35,930 nucleotides of DNA from the NCBI RefSeq assembly GCF_934372025.1, contig NZ_CAKROJ010000018.1, forward strand, positions 1-35,930, written 5' to 3'. Made by a program: the position numbers and the translations under genes. The stretch comes from an uncultured Blautia sp. GTDB lineage: Bacteria > Bacillota > Clostridia > Lachnospirales > Lachnospiraceae. The notes under the pieces are model-generated. The model ran no database searches. It was given only the letters and a program-made list of their open reading frames with translations, and was not told where the DNA came from. Shown piece by piece: positions 14,651 through 24,065 of the stretch; positions within the stretch are counted from its first letter, which is position 1, and every line of letters starts with the position of its first letter.

Positions 14651-16672
14651 TCAGGATTCATCTGTCGGAAGTTTCCATTTGTTTTCAGAATACAGCATAT
14701 AAACCGAACGATCGTAGCTCTTGCTCAGTGCTTTTCTTGTCGAACTGTTGCTTCGCTGTGCCACAGAAATCCTGTCAAAATCATTTAATTCCGTACCTGA
14801 TATCATCAGAGTAGTCGGATTTACATAAACGGTATCAATCCATTCCCCATTCAGCTTAACCTGACTCGATGGTGTAAAGTTTGTTCCCTTCAGTCGATAT
14901 GTAAAATCACTCTCTGAAATCAGATCCATGGAATCCAGGCTCACATCATAAAGTCCCATTCGCATTTTGGTTCTTTCGAATGTCTGTGCTTTTTCTTTGT
15001 AAGCATACTTTTCTCCATAAAGAAGATCATACTGCAGAGTTTCCAGATCCACCTGATAATTTCTGGTATTTCTTCTGGCCTGGTGATAACGGAAAATTGT
15101 TCCTTCATGAATTCCGGCACGGTCCATAACCTCTGCTGCCATCTGATATGCAGAGAGATTAACATCCTTTTTCTCCATGCCAAAATTATCCCACATTACA
15201 TATTCTGTCTGGAACAGATATTTATTCTTGAGGTCTTCAACTGTGAGTCCCATTGTCGGAAGGTGATCACCGTACATAACCAGGATCACATCCTCAGGAT
15301 AATCTGCCAGTGCATCTGTCAGCTCTTTGACAAAATTGTCCATTTCATGGATTTCATTGCAGTAATACTCCCACTGATTATTTTGTTCTTCTGTGGCAGC
15401 TCCTGTAACTGTGATCTCCGGATCATCGATCAGCTGTTCTTCCGGATATGCACCATGTCCCTGCGTGGAGATCGTATATACATAATCCGGACCTTCCGTG
15501 GAATCCAGACATTTGATGATCTCATCTGTCAGGACTTCATCCTTAGTCCATCCAAGTGGATTTTTATCCTCTTCCTTTTCCATGTATTCAGCAGATGTGA
15601 ACGTATCAAATCCAAGGTTCGGAAAGATCGATCTTCTTCCGTAGAAGTTTGCCTCATTATTATGTACTGCATGAGTGCTGTATCCAAGATTCTTCAGGAC
15701 ATATGGTGCGCTTTCGCAGGTTGTCTCTTTCAGAATACTCTTGTATGGATATTCTCCAGGTCCAAAATAATGAAGACTCATACCAGTGATTGATTCAAAT
15801 TCTGTATTTGCTGTACCGGCTCCGACTGACGGAACTTTATAGTATCCGGACGAATATTCCTTCATCAGTTTTCGGAAAGTCGGAATCGGATCTTCTGATA
15901 TTTTCAGATAATTGACCAGGGTCGGATCAAAGAATGATTCCAGCTGCAAAAATAAAATATTTGGTTTGCTTTTTTCATTTGTTTCCGGAAGATTATCCTC
16001 AGTCTTCTCGATTCTCTTGATCTCTTCTTCTGAATAATCACGTGGGCAGCTGATACCTGTGTTAAAAATCGTAACTCCCAGGCAGTATGGATATCCATAG
16101 TCTTCATATGCAAATGCTATATTTCCAAAATAATTGGAAAGCACTCTCTTCTCCAATGCCAACTGTGTGATACCTGCGAAGGAAACCACTCCCACGACAA
16201 CCAGCAGAAGATCATAGCGAAATTTCACTTTACGCTGATATTTAGGACCTTTGATCAGCAGCGAAAGAAGTATCAGCACAAATACTCCGAGCACGATCAA
16301 TGCAATTATCACGCCCCATGACGGCAGATATTTATTCAGCACTGCCATACCATCTGTGAGCAGATGCAGATCCGGGCCGGTGAACGGTGTGACTCTGTTT
16401 GCCAGGATCACACCATTAATAATTCCAAGAAGCAGCCAGAATATGGATATCAGAACTCGCCAGAAAGTTCTTCGGCGGAACAGATACACCAACAGGCTCG
16501 TTGTAAAGATCAGGCCTGCATTGTATGCAAATACCAGAGGCTTTCCTGTCATATACGTCCACGCCTCGGTAAAAGAATGACGGCTGATCGCTTCGATAAG
16601 GAAATATCCGGCTGCACTGCACAGTGCATGAAGCAGCAGAGATATCTTATTGCATATCTTATACAATTTCAT
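14651..16672 (-). CDS. LtaS-like membrane sulfatase-family phosphoglycerol transferase with C-terminal TIG-like domain
   Basis: A 673-residue LtaS-type enzyme, expected to polymerise or transfer glycerol phosphate from phosphatidylglycerol outside the membrane. About five N-terminal membrane helices (to residue 175) precede a sulfatase-fold domain. By family comparison the catalytic Thr is Thr287 (VGAGTANTEFES), with metal ligands at Glu245 (FLQLESFF), His406 (STQGHGAY) and Asp469-His470 (MYGDHLP). After it, residues about 590-640 (LKGTNFTPSSQVKLNGEW, TLMISGTEL) look like an IPT/TIG immunoglobulin-like fold, not usual in LtaS. It begins 15 bases after valS. Which polymer it makes (lipoteichoic acid or another glycerol-phosphate glycan) cannot be told from sequence. 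Confidence 0.88.
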   Translation of the reverse strand: MKLYKICNKISLLLHALCSAAGYFLIEAISRHSFTEAWTYMTGKPLVFAYNAGLIFTTSLLVYLFRRRTFWRVLISIFWLLLGIINGVILANRVTPFTGPDLHLLTDGMAVLNKYLPSWGVIIALIVLGVFVLILLSLLIKGPKYQRKVKFRYDLLLVVVGVVSFAGITQLALEKRVLSNYFGNIAFAYEDYGYPYCLGVTIFNTGISCPRDYSEEEIKRIEKTEDNLPETNEKSKPNILFLQLESFFDPTLVNYLKISEDPIPTFRKLMKEYSSGYYKVPSVGAGTANTEFESITGMSLHYFGPGEYPYKSILKETTCESAPYVLKNLGYSTHAVHNNEANFYGRRSIFPNLGFDTFTSAEYMEKEEDKNPLGWTKDEVLTDEIIKCLDSTEGPDYVYTISTQGHGAYPEEQLIDDPEITVTGAATEEQNNQWEYYCNEIHEMDNFVKELTDALADYPEDVILVMYGDHLPTMGLTVEDLKNKYLFQTEYVMWDNFGMEKKDVNLSAYQMAAEVMDRAGIHEGTIFRYHQARRNTRNYQVDLETLQYDLLYGEKYAYKEKAQTFERTKMRMGLYDVSLDSMDLISESDFTYRLKGTNFTPSSQVKLNGEWIDTVYVNPTTLMISGTELNDFDRISVAQRSNSSTRKALSKSYDRSVYMLYSENKWKLPTDES

Positions 16673-16687
16673 CCAAATGCTCCTTTA

Positions 16688-19342
16688 TTACTTGTCCATC
16701 TGAGTAAGCTGTGTTTTAACCTTTTCCATCATTTCTTCGTATTTCTGAAGTTTTTCTTTTTCTGCATTTACTTTTGCTTCCGGCGCTTTGTTGACAAAGT
16801 TCGGATTGCTCAGCATTCCCTGGCATCTTGCGATTTCTTTTCCAAGACGCTCCTGTTCTTTTTTCAGTCGCTCAATCTCTTTTTCTCTGTCGACAAGATC
16901 TTCAAGCGGCATATAAACAACTGCATCGGATACAACTACAGATACTGCATCTTCACCGATACCGTCTTTATTTTCCTGTACAAGGATTTCTTTTGCAAAT
17001 GCAAGGTTAACGAAGGATTTCTTGCATGCTTCGTATCTTGCACATGTATCAGCATCCTTACCTACAATGTAAAGGCTTGTCTTGCGGTTCATCGGTACGT
17101 TCATTTCTGTACGTGTGTTACGGATACCGCGGATTGCTTCTTTGAAGCTTTCTACTGCTTTTTCTGCCTCCGGGAAGGACCATGTTTCCTGGTATACCGG
17201 CCAGTCAGAGATCATGATAGATTCTTCTTCCGGAAGAAGTGTACAGTAGATTTCTTCTGTGATAAATGGCATATATGGATGCAGAAGTTTCAGTCCTTCT
17301 GTCAGAGCTGTACGAAGTGTCCAGAGCGCATCGTTTGCTGCCTTCGGATCTTCCTCTGCTTTCCAGAGACGTACTTTTGCCATCTCGATATACCAGTCAC
17401 AGAGTTCATCCCACAGGAAATCATAAACTTTCTGTACTGCAATTCCAAGTTCATATTTATCCATGTTATCTGTAACTTCACGGATTACTGTATTGAGTTT
17501 GGAAAGGATCCATTTATCCTCAAAGCAAAGCTCATTTAAGTCTGACGGCTCAGTAACAGTTTTGCCTTCCAGGTTCATCATAATGAAACGAGATGCATTC
17601 CAGATCTTGTTTGCAAAGTTACGGCTGGATTCTACACGCTCCCAGTAGAAACGCATGTCGTTTCCAGGTGCATTTCCTGTGATCAGAGTCAGACGAAGTG
17701 CATCTGCGCCATATTTATCAATAACTTCGAGTGGATCGATACCGTTTCCAAGGGATTTACTCATCTTACGTCCCTGAGAGTCACGTACAAGACCGTGGAT
17801 CAGTACATGATGGAACGGAACTTCTCCTGTCTGCTCAAGAGCCGAGAATACCATACGGATAACCCAGAAGAAGATGATATCGTATCCTGTTACAAGGACG
17901 TCTGTCGGATAGAAGTATTCCAGTTCCGGTGTCTTGTCCGGCCATCCAAGTGTGGAGAACGGCCACAGAGCGGAGCTGAACCATGTATCCAGAGTATCCT
18001 CATCCTGGTGGAAATGTGTGCATCCACATTTCGGACATTTTTCAGGCATTTCTCTTGCTACGACTACTTCACCGCACTCATCGCAATAGTAAGCCGGGAT
18101 TCTGTGTCCCCACCAGAGCTGACGGGAAATACACCAGTCACGGATATTTTCAAGCCAGTGCAGATATGTTTTTCCAAAGCTTGCCGGAACGAATTCCAGT
18201 TCGCCTGGTCTTAAGGATTCCATAGCTGCTTTTGCCATCTCATCCATACGGACAAACCACTGAGGTTTGATCATTGGCTCTACAGTTGTACCACAACGGT
18301 CATGAGTACCAACATTGTGGCTGTGTGGAACAACCTTTACAAGAAGTCCCTGTGCTTCAAGATCTGCCACCATTGCTTTACGTGCTTCGTAGCGGTCCAT
18401 TCCTGCATATTTGCCGCCAAGGGAATTTATCGTAGCGTCATCATTCAGGATATTGATTTCTTCAAGATTGTGGCGTTTGCCGACCTCAAAGTCGTTCGGG
18501 TCGTGTGCCGGTGTGATCTTAACGCATCCTGTACCAAATTCTTTATCAACATACTCATCTGCAATAACCGGGATCTTACGGTCTGTCAGAGGCAGTTTCA
18601 GCATCTTGCCGATCAGGTCTTTGTATCTTTCATCATCCGGATTTACAGCAACGGCTGTATCACCAAGAAGTGTCTCAGGACGAGTTGTAGCGATCTCTAC
18701 AAATCTGCCTTCCTCACCTACGATCGGATAATTGATGTGCCAGAAAAATCCTTCCTGATCCTCATGCTCAACTTCTGCATCTGAAATAGAAGTCTGGCAT
18801 ACCGGACACCAGTTGATGATTCTGGAACCTTTGTAGATATATCCTTTTTCATATAAACGAATGAATACTTCCTGTACAGCCTTGGAGCATCCTTCGTCCA
18901 TTGTAAAGCGTTCTCTCTCCCAGTCTGCAGAAGCGCCAAGTTTTTTCAGCTGGTTGATGATTTTTCCGCCGTATTCTTCTTTCCATGCCCATGCATGTTT
19001 AAGGAATTCTTCGCGGCCGATATCATGTTTGTCAATTCCTTCTTTTTTCAGTTTATCGATAACCTTAACCTCTGTTGCGATTGCAGCATGGTCTGTTCCA
19101 GGCTGCCACAGAGCTTCGTATCCCTGCATTCTCTTGAAACGAATCAGAATATCCTGCATAGTTTCATCAAGTGCATGTCCCATATGAAGCTGGCCTGTTA
19201 CGTTCGGCGGCGGCATAACAATGGTAAATGGTTTCTTATCTGGATTTACTTTTGCATGGAAGTATCCGTTGTCCATCCATTTCTGATAAAGTCGGTCTTC
19301 CAGACCCTTTGGGTCATATGTTTTTGCAAGTTCTTTGCTCAT
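16688..19342 (-). CDS. valS: Valyl-tRNA synthetase
   Basis: ValS (884 residues) charges tRNA-Val and edits mischarged threonine. The class I signatures are HMGH at residues 53-56 (NVTGQLHMGHALDE) and KMSKS at 526-530. The editing domain carries ATTRPETLLGDTAVAV, two CxxC zinc-finger-like pairs occur (CPVC near 179, CPKC near 436), and the C-terminal coiled coil ends the protein (EKEIERLKKEQERLGKEIAR). Length is standard. AGGAGGAAATT precedes the ATG. It is the first gene of the valS-ltaS-like run. Unlike many Firmicute synthetase genes, no T-box leader is visible upstream; a plain promoter lies close to the gene. Confidence 0.97.
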   Translation of the reverse strand: MSKELAKTYDPKGLEDRLYQKWMDNGYFHAKVNPDKKPFTIVMPPPNVTGQLHMGHALDETMQDILIRFKRMQGYEALWQPGTDHAAIATEVKVIDKLKKEGIDKHDIGREEFLKHAWAWKEEYGGKIINQLKKLGASADWERERFTMDEGCSKAVQEVFIRLYEKGYIYKGSRIINWCPVCQTSISDAEVEHEDQEGFFWHINYPIVGEEGRFVEIATTRPETLLGDTAVAVNPDDERYKDLIGKMLKLPLTDRKIPVIADEYVDKEFGTGCVKITPAHDPNDFEVGKRHNLEEINILNDDATINSLGGKYAGMDRYEARKAMVADLEAQGLLVKVVPHSHNVGTHDRCGTTVEPMIKPQWFVRMDEMAKAAMESLRPGELEFVPASFGKTYLHWLENIRDWCISRQLWWGHRIPAYYCDECGEVVVAREMPEKCPKCGCTHFHQDEDTLDTWFSSALWPFSTLGWPDKTPELEYFYPTDVLVTGYDIIFFWVIRMVFSALEQTGEVPFHHVLIHGLVRDSQGRKMSKSLGNGIDPLEVIDKYGADALRLTLITGNAPGNDMRFYWERVESSRNFANKIWNASRFIMMNLEGKTVTEPSDLNELCFEDKWILSKLNTVIREVTDNMDKYELGIAVQKVYDFLWDELCDWYIEMAKVRLWKAEEDPKAANDALWTLRTALTEGLKLLHPYMPFITEEIYCTLLPEEESIMISDWPVYQETWSFPEAEKAVESFKEAIRGIRNTRTEMNVPMNRKTSLYIVGKDADTCARYEACKKSFVNLAFAKEILVQENKDGIGEDAVSVVVSDAVVYMPLEDLVDREKEIERLKKEQERLGKEIARCQGMLSNPNFVNKAPEAKVNAEKEKLQKYEEMMEKVKTQLTQMDK

Positions 19343-19360
19343 AATTTCCTCCTGATTCTA

Positions 19361-19448
19361 AAAAAAGCATCTCCCATCTACTGTAATTGCATTTTTTCGC
19401 CTTGTCAAGACGGATTGTACATTTTTCACAGAATCTGGGAGATTTGCT
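19361..19448 (-). terminator. Long-loop terminator after the ABC permease, spanning the valS promoter
   Basis: TGGGAGATTTGCT (19436-19448) can pair with AGCATCTCCCA (19366-19376) with a two-base bulge, and on the minus strand the hairpin is followed by seven T. About 59 bases lie between the arms and contain a consensus promoter. It would end transcription of the ABC transporter genes 25 bases past the stop at 19473. Confidence 0.6.
19380..19408 (-). promoter_or_regulatory. Sigma-A promoter of valS inside the terminator loop
   Basis: On the minus strand a perfect TTGACA (19403-19408) is followed after 17 bases by TACAGT (19380-19385). Transcription should start near 19373, inside the 3' arm of the hairpin, leaving a short leader of about 30 bases before the valS ATG. 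Confidence 0.65.
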
Positions 19449-19472
19449 TTCCTATACTATTTCTTCAAGTCG

Positions 19473-22400
19473 TTATTCCACTGATTTCAGTGATTCTACC
19501 ATGTCGATCTTTTTCAGTTTCCTGTGCATAAATACATTTACTACGATCGAGAAAACACATGTGATCACCGCGCAGTATAAAAAGCTGCGTGGACTGATAT
19601 TTCTTCCAAACATAACCGCATCCACTTCTACTGTCACAATAATATAGCGATGCAGCAGAATACCGAATCCCGCGCCAGACAGAATTCCCGCGATCGTCAG
19701 AAGAATATTTTCTCTCAGCACATACTGAGAAACTTCAATATCAAAGAAGCCAAGAACCTTCAATGTAGCAAGTTCTCTCTGGCGTTCTGTGATGTTAATG
19801 TTATTCAGATTATAAAGTACTACAAATGCAAGCATACCTGCAGACACGATCAGTACAACTATAACCAGACCAAGCGATCTGAGCATACGATTTACCATTT
19901 CAATCGTACTCGCTGTATAGCTGATGCTTAAGACCGCCGGTGAATCCATGATCTTCTGTCCGACCTTTTCAACCTGATCCTTATATTCATCTTTTACCAT
20001 GAATACAATGTCTTCATAAACCGGCTCTTCCCCAAATGTTTCTTTATATGTCTGCGGTGTCATATACACATAATGACCTGCATAGTTTTCGGTAATAACA
20101 GAGATCTTTACGTGATACTCTTTGTCATCTTTTTCAAGAGTCAGCTCATCACCAATCTTCAGTCCCAGAAGACTTGCTGTCTTCTCACAGACTGCCGCCC
20201 CATCCTCGGGCAGTTCATATTGCTCTTTTGTTACACGATTTCGAAGTGTTACATCTTTTTTGAAGTTTTCCAGATTCTCCGGAACAAACACGTATACACT
20301 GAGATTCGATTTTCCATTTGGCGCTGTGAGCTTGGAGAGTCTTATCTTCGTATAATGGTCCAGATATTCATTTTCATCCAGATATTCTGTCAGTTCCTCC
20401 TTTTCTTTATCTGTCGCATCATCGTCTGAAATGACCGTTGCATCATAATGCTGCAGGTTTGCGTACTGAAGATGTACGATGTCTGAAATAGAATCGCGAA
20501 GACCAAATCCAACCAGCATCAAAGCCATACTTCCCGCAATTCCAAATATCGTCATAAACAGACGTTTCTTATATCGGAACAGATTTCGAAGAGAGGATTT
20601 CCAGGTAAAGTTCAGATGGTTCCACAAAATCGGAATCCGCTCCAGCAGAATCCTTTTACCTTCTTTCGGTGTCGGCGGGCGCATCAGGGATGCCGGCGTC
20701 TCTGCCAGTGCATGTGCGCATGAGAAGATTGTTGCGCCAACTGTACAGATCAGTGCTGCCACTGAGGCAAGCAATGCGTATTTCAGTTCGTAATGTATCT
20801 GAAGTGTATTCTCCACATTGTGATACATAATCCCATAACCCTTGATAATAACAAATGGTATGATTTTTTCACCGATCAGGATACCGGCAATACTGCCGCC
20901 TGCCGTTGCCAGAAATGCATAATTCAGATATTTAGAAGCAATACTGGATTTACTGTATCCCAGAGCCTTCATGGTTCCGATCTGGGTTCTCTGTTCCTCA
21001 ACCATTCTTGTCATAGTTGTGAGACTGATAAGCGCCGCTACCAGGAAAAAGATAACCGGAAATACTTTGCCTATGTTTTTAATGCGGTCTGCATTGTCTC
21101 CATAATCCGAATATTCCGGAAGCCCGTTTCGATCTGTAATAATCCATTCCGGCTGTTTTAGATCTGCAAGTTCCTTTTTTGCATCGTCAATCTTTTCCTG
21201 CCCGTCTTTTATTTTATCTTCTGCTTCTTTTTTACCATCTTCATACTCTTTCCTGCCATCGTCAAGCTCTTTCCGGGCATCCTTGAGCTCCTGCGCCGCA
21301 TCTTTAAGCTTCTGTTCATTTTCCTGAATCTCTTTTTCACCGTCGAGCAGCTTCTGTTCATTTTCCTGAATCTCTTTTTCACCGGAATTCAGTTTTTGCT
21401 CATTTGCTTCGATTTCAGCCAAAGCCGCATTCATTTTGGCTTTATTAGCATCAATCTCATCCTGTCCGTTTTGAAGCTGCTTCAGGCTGGCATCCAGTTT
21501 CTTCTTGCTTTCTTTCAGCGTTTTCTCATTTGCTTCGATTTCTTTTCCTGCTGATTCCAGCTTTGACTCTTCTTCCTTAAGCTGAGCCCGGCCTGCGTCA
21601 ATTGTCGCCTGATTACCCCTTAATGCTTCCAGTGTCTGCGCAAGCTCTGCTTTCTGCGCCTGAAGCATTTTTTGCCCATCTTTTGCAGCACTGAGCGTAT
21701 TTTCCAGTTCTGCCTTCTGCGCAACTGCCTGCTGACAGGCATCCACTGCTGTCTGTGCCTGACTTAAAACACTATTTGCAGCATCCAGTTCTGTCCGTGC
21801 CTGAGTCAGTGCCTGCTCGTATCCGATAAGTTCTTCTTCTGGCAGTTCTCCGTTTTCGACTTTCTGTACCGCTTCGTCACGGGCGGCCTGCGCACTTTCT
21901 ACAGCACTCTGTTTTTCCTGAACTGCAGCCTGCGCCTGTACCAGTGCATTCTGCGCAGATTCCAGACCTGCTGCAGCTGTTTCCAGCTGACTGATTGCCG
22001 CCTCCAGCTGCGGGATCTGTGACTGAAGCTGTGCAAGCTGTGTTTCAACGGTCTGCTGGCTCTCCTGTACCTGGGCGATTCCTGTATTCAGCTCCTGCTG
22101 CTTTTGCTCAAGTTCTGCCTTTGCCTTCGCAATCCGTTTTTTACCATCTTCAAGCTGTCTTTTTCCTGCCTCCAGCTTTTTCCTGCCCGCATTGTATTTT
22201 TTCTTCCCGTCATTATACTGGCTCCAGCCGTCATTCAGTTTCTTTTGTGCTGTACTGATCTGAGCCTGCCCATCCGCAACCTGCTGTCGCGCAGATGCTA
22301 TCTGAGATCTGCCATCGACTATCTTTTTTCTTGCATTCGCGAGCTGAACCTTTCCATCTGCAATCTCTTTCTTTGCATCCGCAAGCTGAGCCTTGCCATC

Positions 22401-23315
22401 CTCGTATTTCTTTTCTCCGTCTGTCAGTTCTTTTTCACCGTCATCCAGCTTTTTCTTTGCGTCGGCCAGTTCTTCATCCGCTTCTTTTTTGCCGTCAGCA
22501 AGCTCTTTCTCAGCATCGTCGATTTTTTCCTGAGCTTCACTGGTCACCGAATCATAACGTGCCTGACAACGCTCTGCCTCGATGCCTTTTACTTTATCTT
22601 CCAGCTTATCGATCAGATTATCATAGCCGTCTGTATAGCTGGTAACTTTATCTACCTCATGTGCACGCACGTAAATCTGTGTATACACATCTGAATCGAA
22701 ATCATCCGGAAGGACATACATAAATCCATTTACTTCACCGGAACCTACAGTCGTATTTCCTCTGTTAAAAGATATATACAGCGGACTTTTACCAAGACCA
22801 ACGATCGTATAGGTTTCTTCTTTCAAAAGTTCAGAGTCTCCTGGCTGTCTGATAACCACCTTGTCTCCGATCGAATATTTCTGACCTGATGCAAACGCAG
22901 AATCCAGAAAGCATTCTCCGCTTTTTTCCGGAAGCCTTCCCTCTGTTATCGTCAGCTGATTTACTTCTCTGTTCAATGACTCCACATGAAGGACCTTCTG
23001 GGTGTCTGTTTCTCCGCAGATCACATCAGTAGAATATGCACCTTCTACTGTATCAGTCCCGTCCAGAGCCTGTATTGCCTGCACATCAGTATCTGTCAGC
23101 CCCATGGTACCGACAATTTTAAGGTCCATCAGTTTTGATTCATTATAATACGCGTCCCCGGAGAGCCGCATATCCGGAGAAGCAGCCTGGATTCCTGAAA
23201 AAAAAGCCACACCCAATGCCACGATACAAAAAATCGATATAAAACGTGCCCTGCTCTTTCTGACTTCCATCCAGAAATCTTTGTGCATTGCTCTTTTTCT
23301 TCTCTTTCCTACCAT
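19473..23315 (-). CDS. MacB/FtsX-type ABC transporter permease with giant coiled-coil insert
   Basis: A 1280-residue permease. A first membrane helix (about 25-44) and an extracytoplasmic domain (45-245) are followed by a coiled coil at about 250-720, then a first FtsX core (helices near 750-770, 795-815 and 845-870), a fourth helix near 920-940, a second external domain (950-1135) and a second FtsX core (1145-1265). The insert is built from heptads with Gly or Ala at one fixed position (GEKELTD, GEKKYED, GKAQLAD, AKKEIAD) and has a likely turn at NGELPEEEL (about 487-495), giving two arms of similar length. Its ATG overlaps the ATPase gene by 7 bases. Such transporters move or sense envelope-active peptides or lipids; the substrate here is unknown. 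Confidence 0.88.
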   Translation of the reverse strand: MVGKRRKRAMHKDFWMEVRKSRARFISIFCIVALGVAFFSGIQAASPDMRLSGDAYYNESKLMDLKIVGTMGLTDTDVQAIQALDGTDTVEGAYSTDVICGETDTQKVLHVESLNREVNQLTITEGRLPEKSGECFLDSAFASGQKYSIGDKVVIRQPGDSELLKEETYTIVGLGKSPLYISFNRGNTTVGSGEVNGFMYVLPDDFDSDVYTQIYVRAHEVDKVTSYTDGYDNLIDKLEDKVKGIEAERCQARYDSVTSEAQEKIDDAEKELADGKKEADEELADAKKKLDDGEKELTDGEKKYEDGKAQLADAKKEIADGKVQLANARKKIVDGRSQIASARQQVADGQAQISTAQKKLNDGWSQYNDGKKKYNAGRKKLEAGKRQLEDGKKRIAKAKAELEQKQQELNTGIAQVQESQQTVETQLAQLQSQIPQLEAAISQLETAAAGLESAQNALVQAQAAVQEKQSAVESAQAARDEAVQKVENGELPEEELIGYEQALTQARTELDAANSVLSQAQTAVDACQQAVAQKAELENTLSAAKDGQKMLQAQKAELAQTLEALRGNQATIDAGRAQLKEEESKLESAGKEIEANEKTLKESKKKLDASLKQLQNGQDEIDANKAKMNAALAEIEANEQKLNSGEKEIQENEQKLLDGEKEIQENEQKLKDAAQELKDARKELDDGRKEYEDGKKEAEDKIKDGQEKIDDAKKELADLKQPEWIITDRNGLPEYSDYGDNADRIKNIGKVFPVIFFLVAALISLTTMTRMVEEQRTQIGTMKALGYSKSSIASKYLNYAFLATAGGSIAGILIGEKIIPFVIIKGYGIMYHNVENTLQIHYELKYALLASVAALICTVGATIFSCAHALAETPASLMRPPTPKEGKRILLERIPILWNHLNFTWKSSLRNLFRYKKRLFMTIFGIAGSMALMLVGFGLRDSISDIVHLQYANLQHYDATVISDDDATDKEKEELTEYLDENEYLDHYTKIRLSKLTAPNGKSNLSVYVFVPENLENFKKDVTLRNRVTKEQYELPEDGAAVCEKTASLLGLKIGDELTLEKDDKEYHVKISVITENYAGHYVYMTPQTYKETFGEEPVYEDIVFMVKDEYKDQVEKVGQKIMDSPAVLSISYTASTIEMVNRMLRSLGLVIVVLIVSAGMLAFVVLYNLNNINITERQRELATLKVLGFFDIEVSQYVLRENILLTIAGILSGAGFGILLHRYIIVTVEVDAVMFGRNISPRSFLYCAVITCVFSIVVNVFMHRKLKKIDMVESLKSVE
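21307..21384. repeat. Tandem 42-base duplication in the coiled-coil region
   Basis: A 36-base stretch at 21307-21342 recurs unchanged at 21349-21384, a period of 42 bases (14 codons, two heptads). It encodes repeated copies of GEKEIQENEQKL. Flanking units are similar but diverged, so this is a recent in-frame duplication inside an older repeat array. Confidence 0.9.
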
Positions 23316-24025
23316 TCAATTTCCTCCACCGGAGTAGGATTCTCATTCAGTTCCATTGCTGACACTGTACCATTCTTAATATGAATCACACGATCTGCCA
23401 TTGGTGTCAGCGCAGAGTTATGCGTAATGACAATGACTGTCATTCCCTTTTCTCTGCACATATCCTGTAAAAGCTTCAGAATTGCCTTTCCGGTCTGATA
23501 ATCCAGTGCCCCCGTAGGCTCGTCACAGAGAAGAAGCTTCGGGTTCTTTGCAAGAGCTCTTGCAATGGAAACTCTCTGCTGTTCTCCACCAGAAAGCTGT
23601 GCAGGGAAATTACCCAGGCGTTCTTCCAGTCCGACTTCACAGAGAACTTTTCTGGCATCAAGTGGATTTTTACATATCTGCATAGCCAGCTCCACATTCT
23701 CCAGAGCAGTCAGGTTCGGTATCAGATTATAGAACTGGAAAACAAATCCGATATCATCACGCCGATATGCAGTCAGCTGACGGCTGTTATACTCTGCAAT
23801 GTTACAGCCATCCACCAGTACATCGCCGCTGGTCGCTGTATCCATTCCACCAAGAATATTCAGCACCGTTGTCTTTCCTGCTCCACTTGGTCCGACGATC
23901 ACGACAAATTCTCCTTTTGAAATCTCAAAACAGATCTCGTCCACTGCACGGATCTCAACCTCACCCATTTTATATATCTTAGATACTTTTTCTAATTTCA
24001 CATATGCATTTTGAGATTTTTCCAT
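23309..24025 (-). CDS. ABC transporter ATP-binding protein (MacB/LolD type)
   Basis: A 238-residue ATPase that would power the neighbouring FtsX-type permease. Walker A is GPSGAGKT (residues 45-52), the Q-loop is in FVFQFYNLIPNLTALENVEL, the signature is LSGGEQQRVSIARALA (144-159), Walker B is LLLCDEPTGALD, and the H-loop is VITHN. The motif set and length are those of the MacB/LolD/FtsE group. AGGAGAAGATC precedes the ATG. Its end overlaps the permease start, so the two are one transcription unit. No membrane fusion protein or two-component system lies next to it, leaving the substrate open. Confidence 0.93.
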   Translation of the reverse strand: MEKSQNAYVKLEKVSKIYKMGEVEIRAVDEICFEISKGEFVVIVGPSGAGKTTVLNILGGMDTATSGDVLVDGCNIAEYNSRQLTAYRRDDIGFVFQFYNLIPNLTALENVELAMQICKNPLDARKVLCEVGLEERLGNFPAQLSGGEQQRVSIARALAKNPKLLLCDEPTGALDYQTGKAILKLLQDMCREKGMTVIVITHNSALTPMADRVIHIKNGTVSAMELNENPTPVEEIEW

Positions 24026-24056
24026 GATCTTCTCCTGTTAATATTTTATACATCTG

Positions 24057-24065
24057 ATTATAACA
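24057..24065 (-). promoter_or_regulatory. Extended -10 promoter of the ABC transporter operon
   Basis: On the minus strand TGTTATAAT gives a perfect -10 with a TGn extension. There is no good -35, which is common for extended -10 promoters. Transcription would start near 24050, about 25 bases before the ATPase ATG, and the element directly abuts the terminator of the SASP gene. Confidence 0.5.

Noticed and set aside
16364..17539. Plus-strand open frame of 391 residues antisense to the LtaS-like gene and valS
   Set aside because: It lies opposite two secure genes, has biased Cys/Phe-rich composition typical of antisense reading, and no ribosome binding site.
19343..19472. A T-box leader before valS
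   Set aside because: No specifier loop, no T-box GGTGG-type sequence and too little space. A normal promoter about 35 bases before the gene is sufficient.
21170..22520. CRISPR-like spaced repeats
   Set aside because: The repeats are in-frame heptad codons of one gene with 42-base periodicity, diverged copies and no unique spacers.
22104..22694. Plus-strand open frame of 196 residues over the coiled-coil region
   Set aside because: It is the mirror of the repetitive heptads, giving Leu/Phe/Cys runs that look like membrane helices but only reflect the reverse of Lys/Glu-rich codons.
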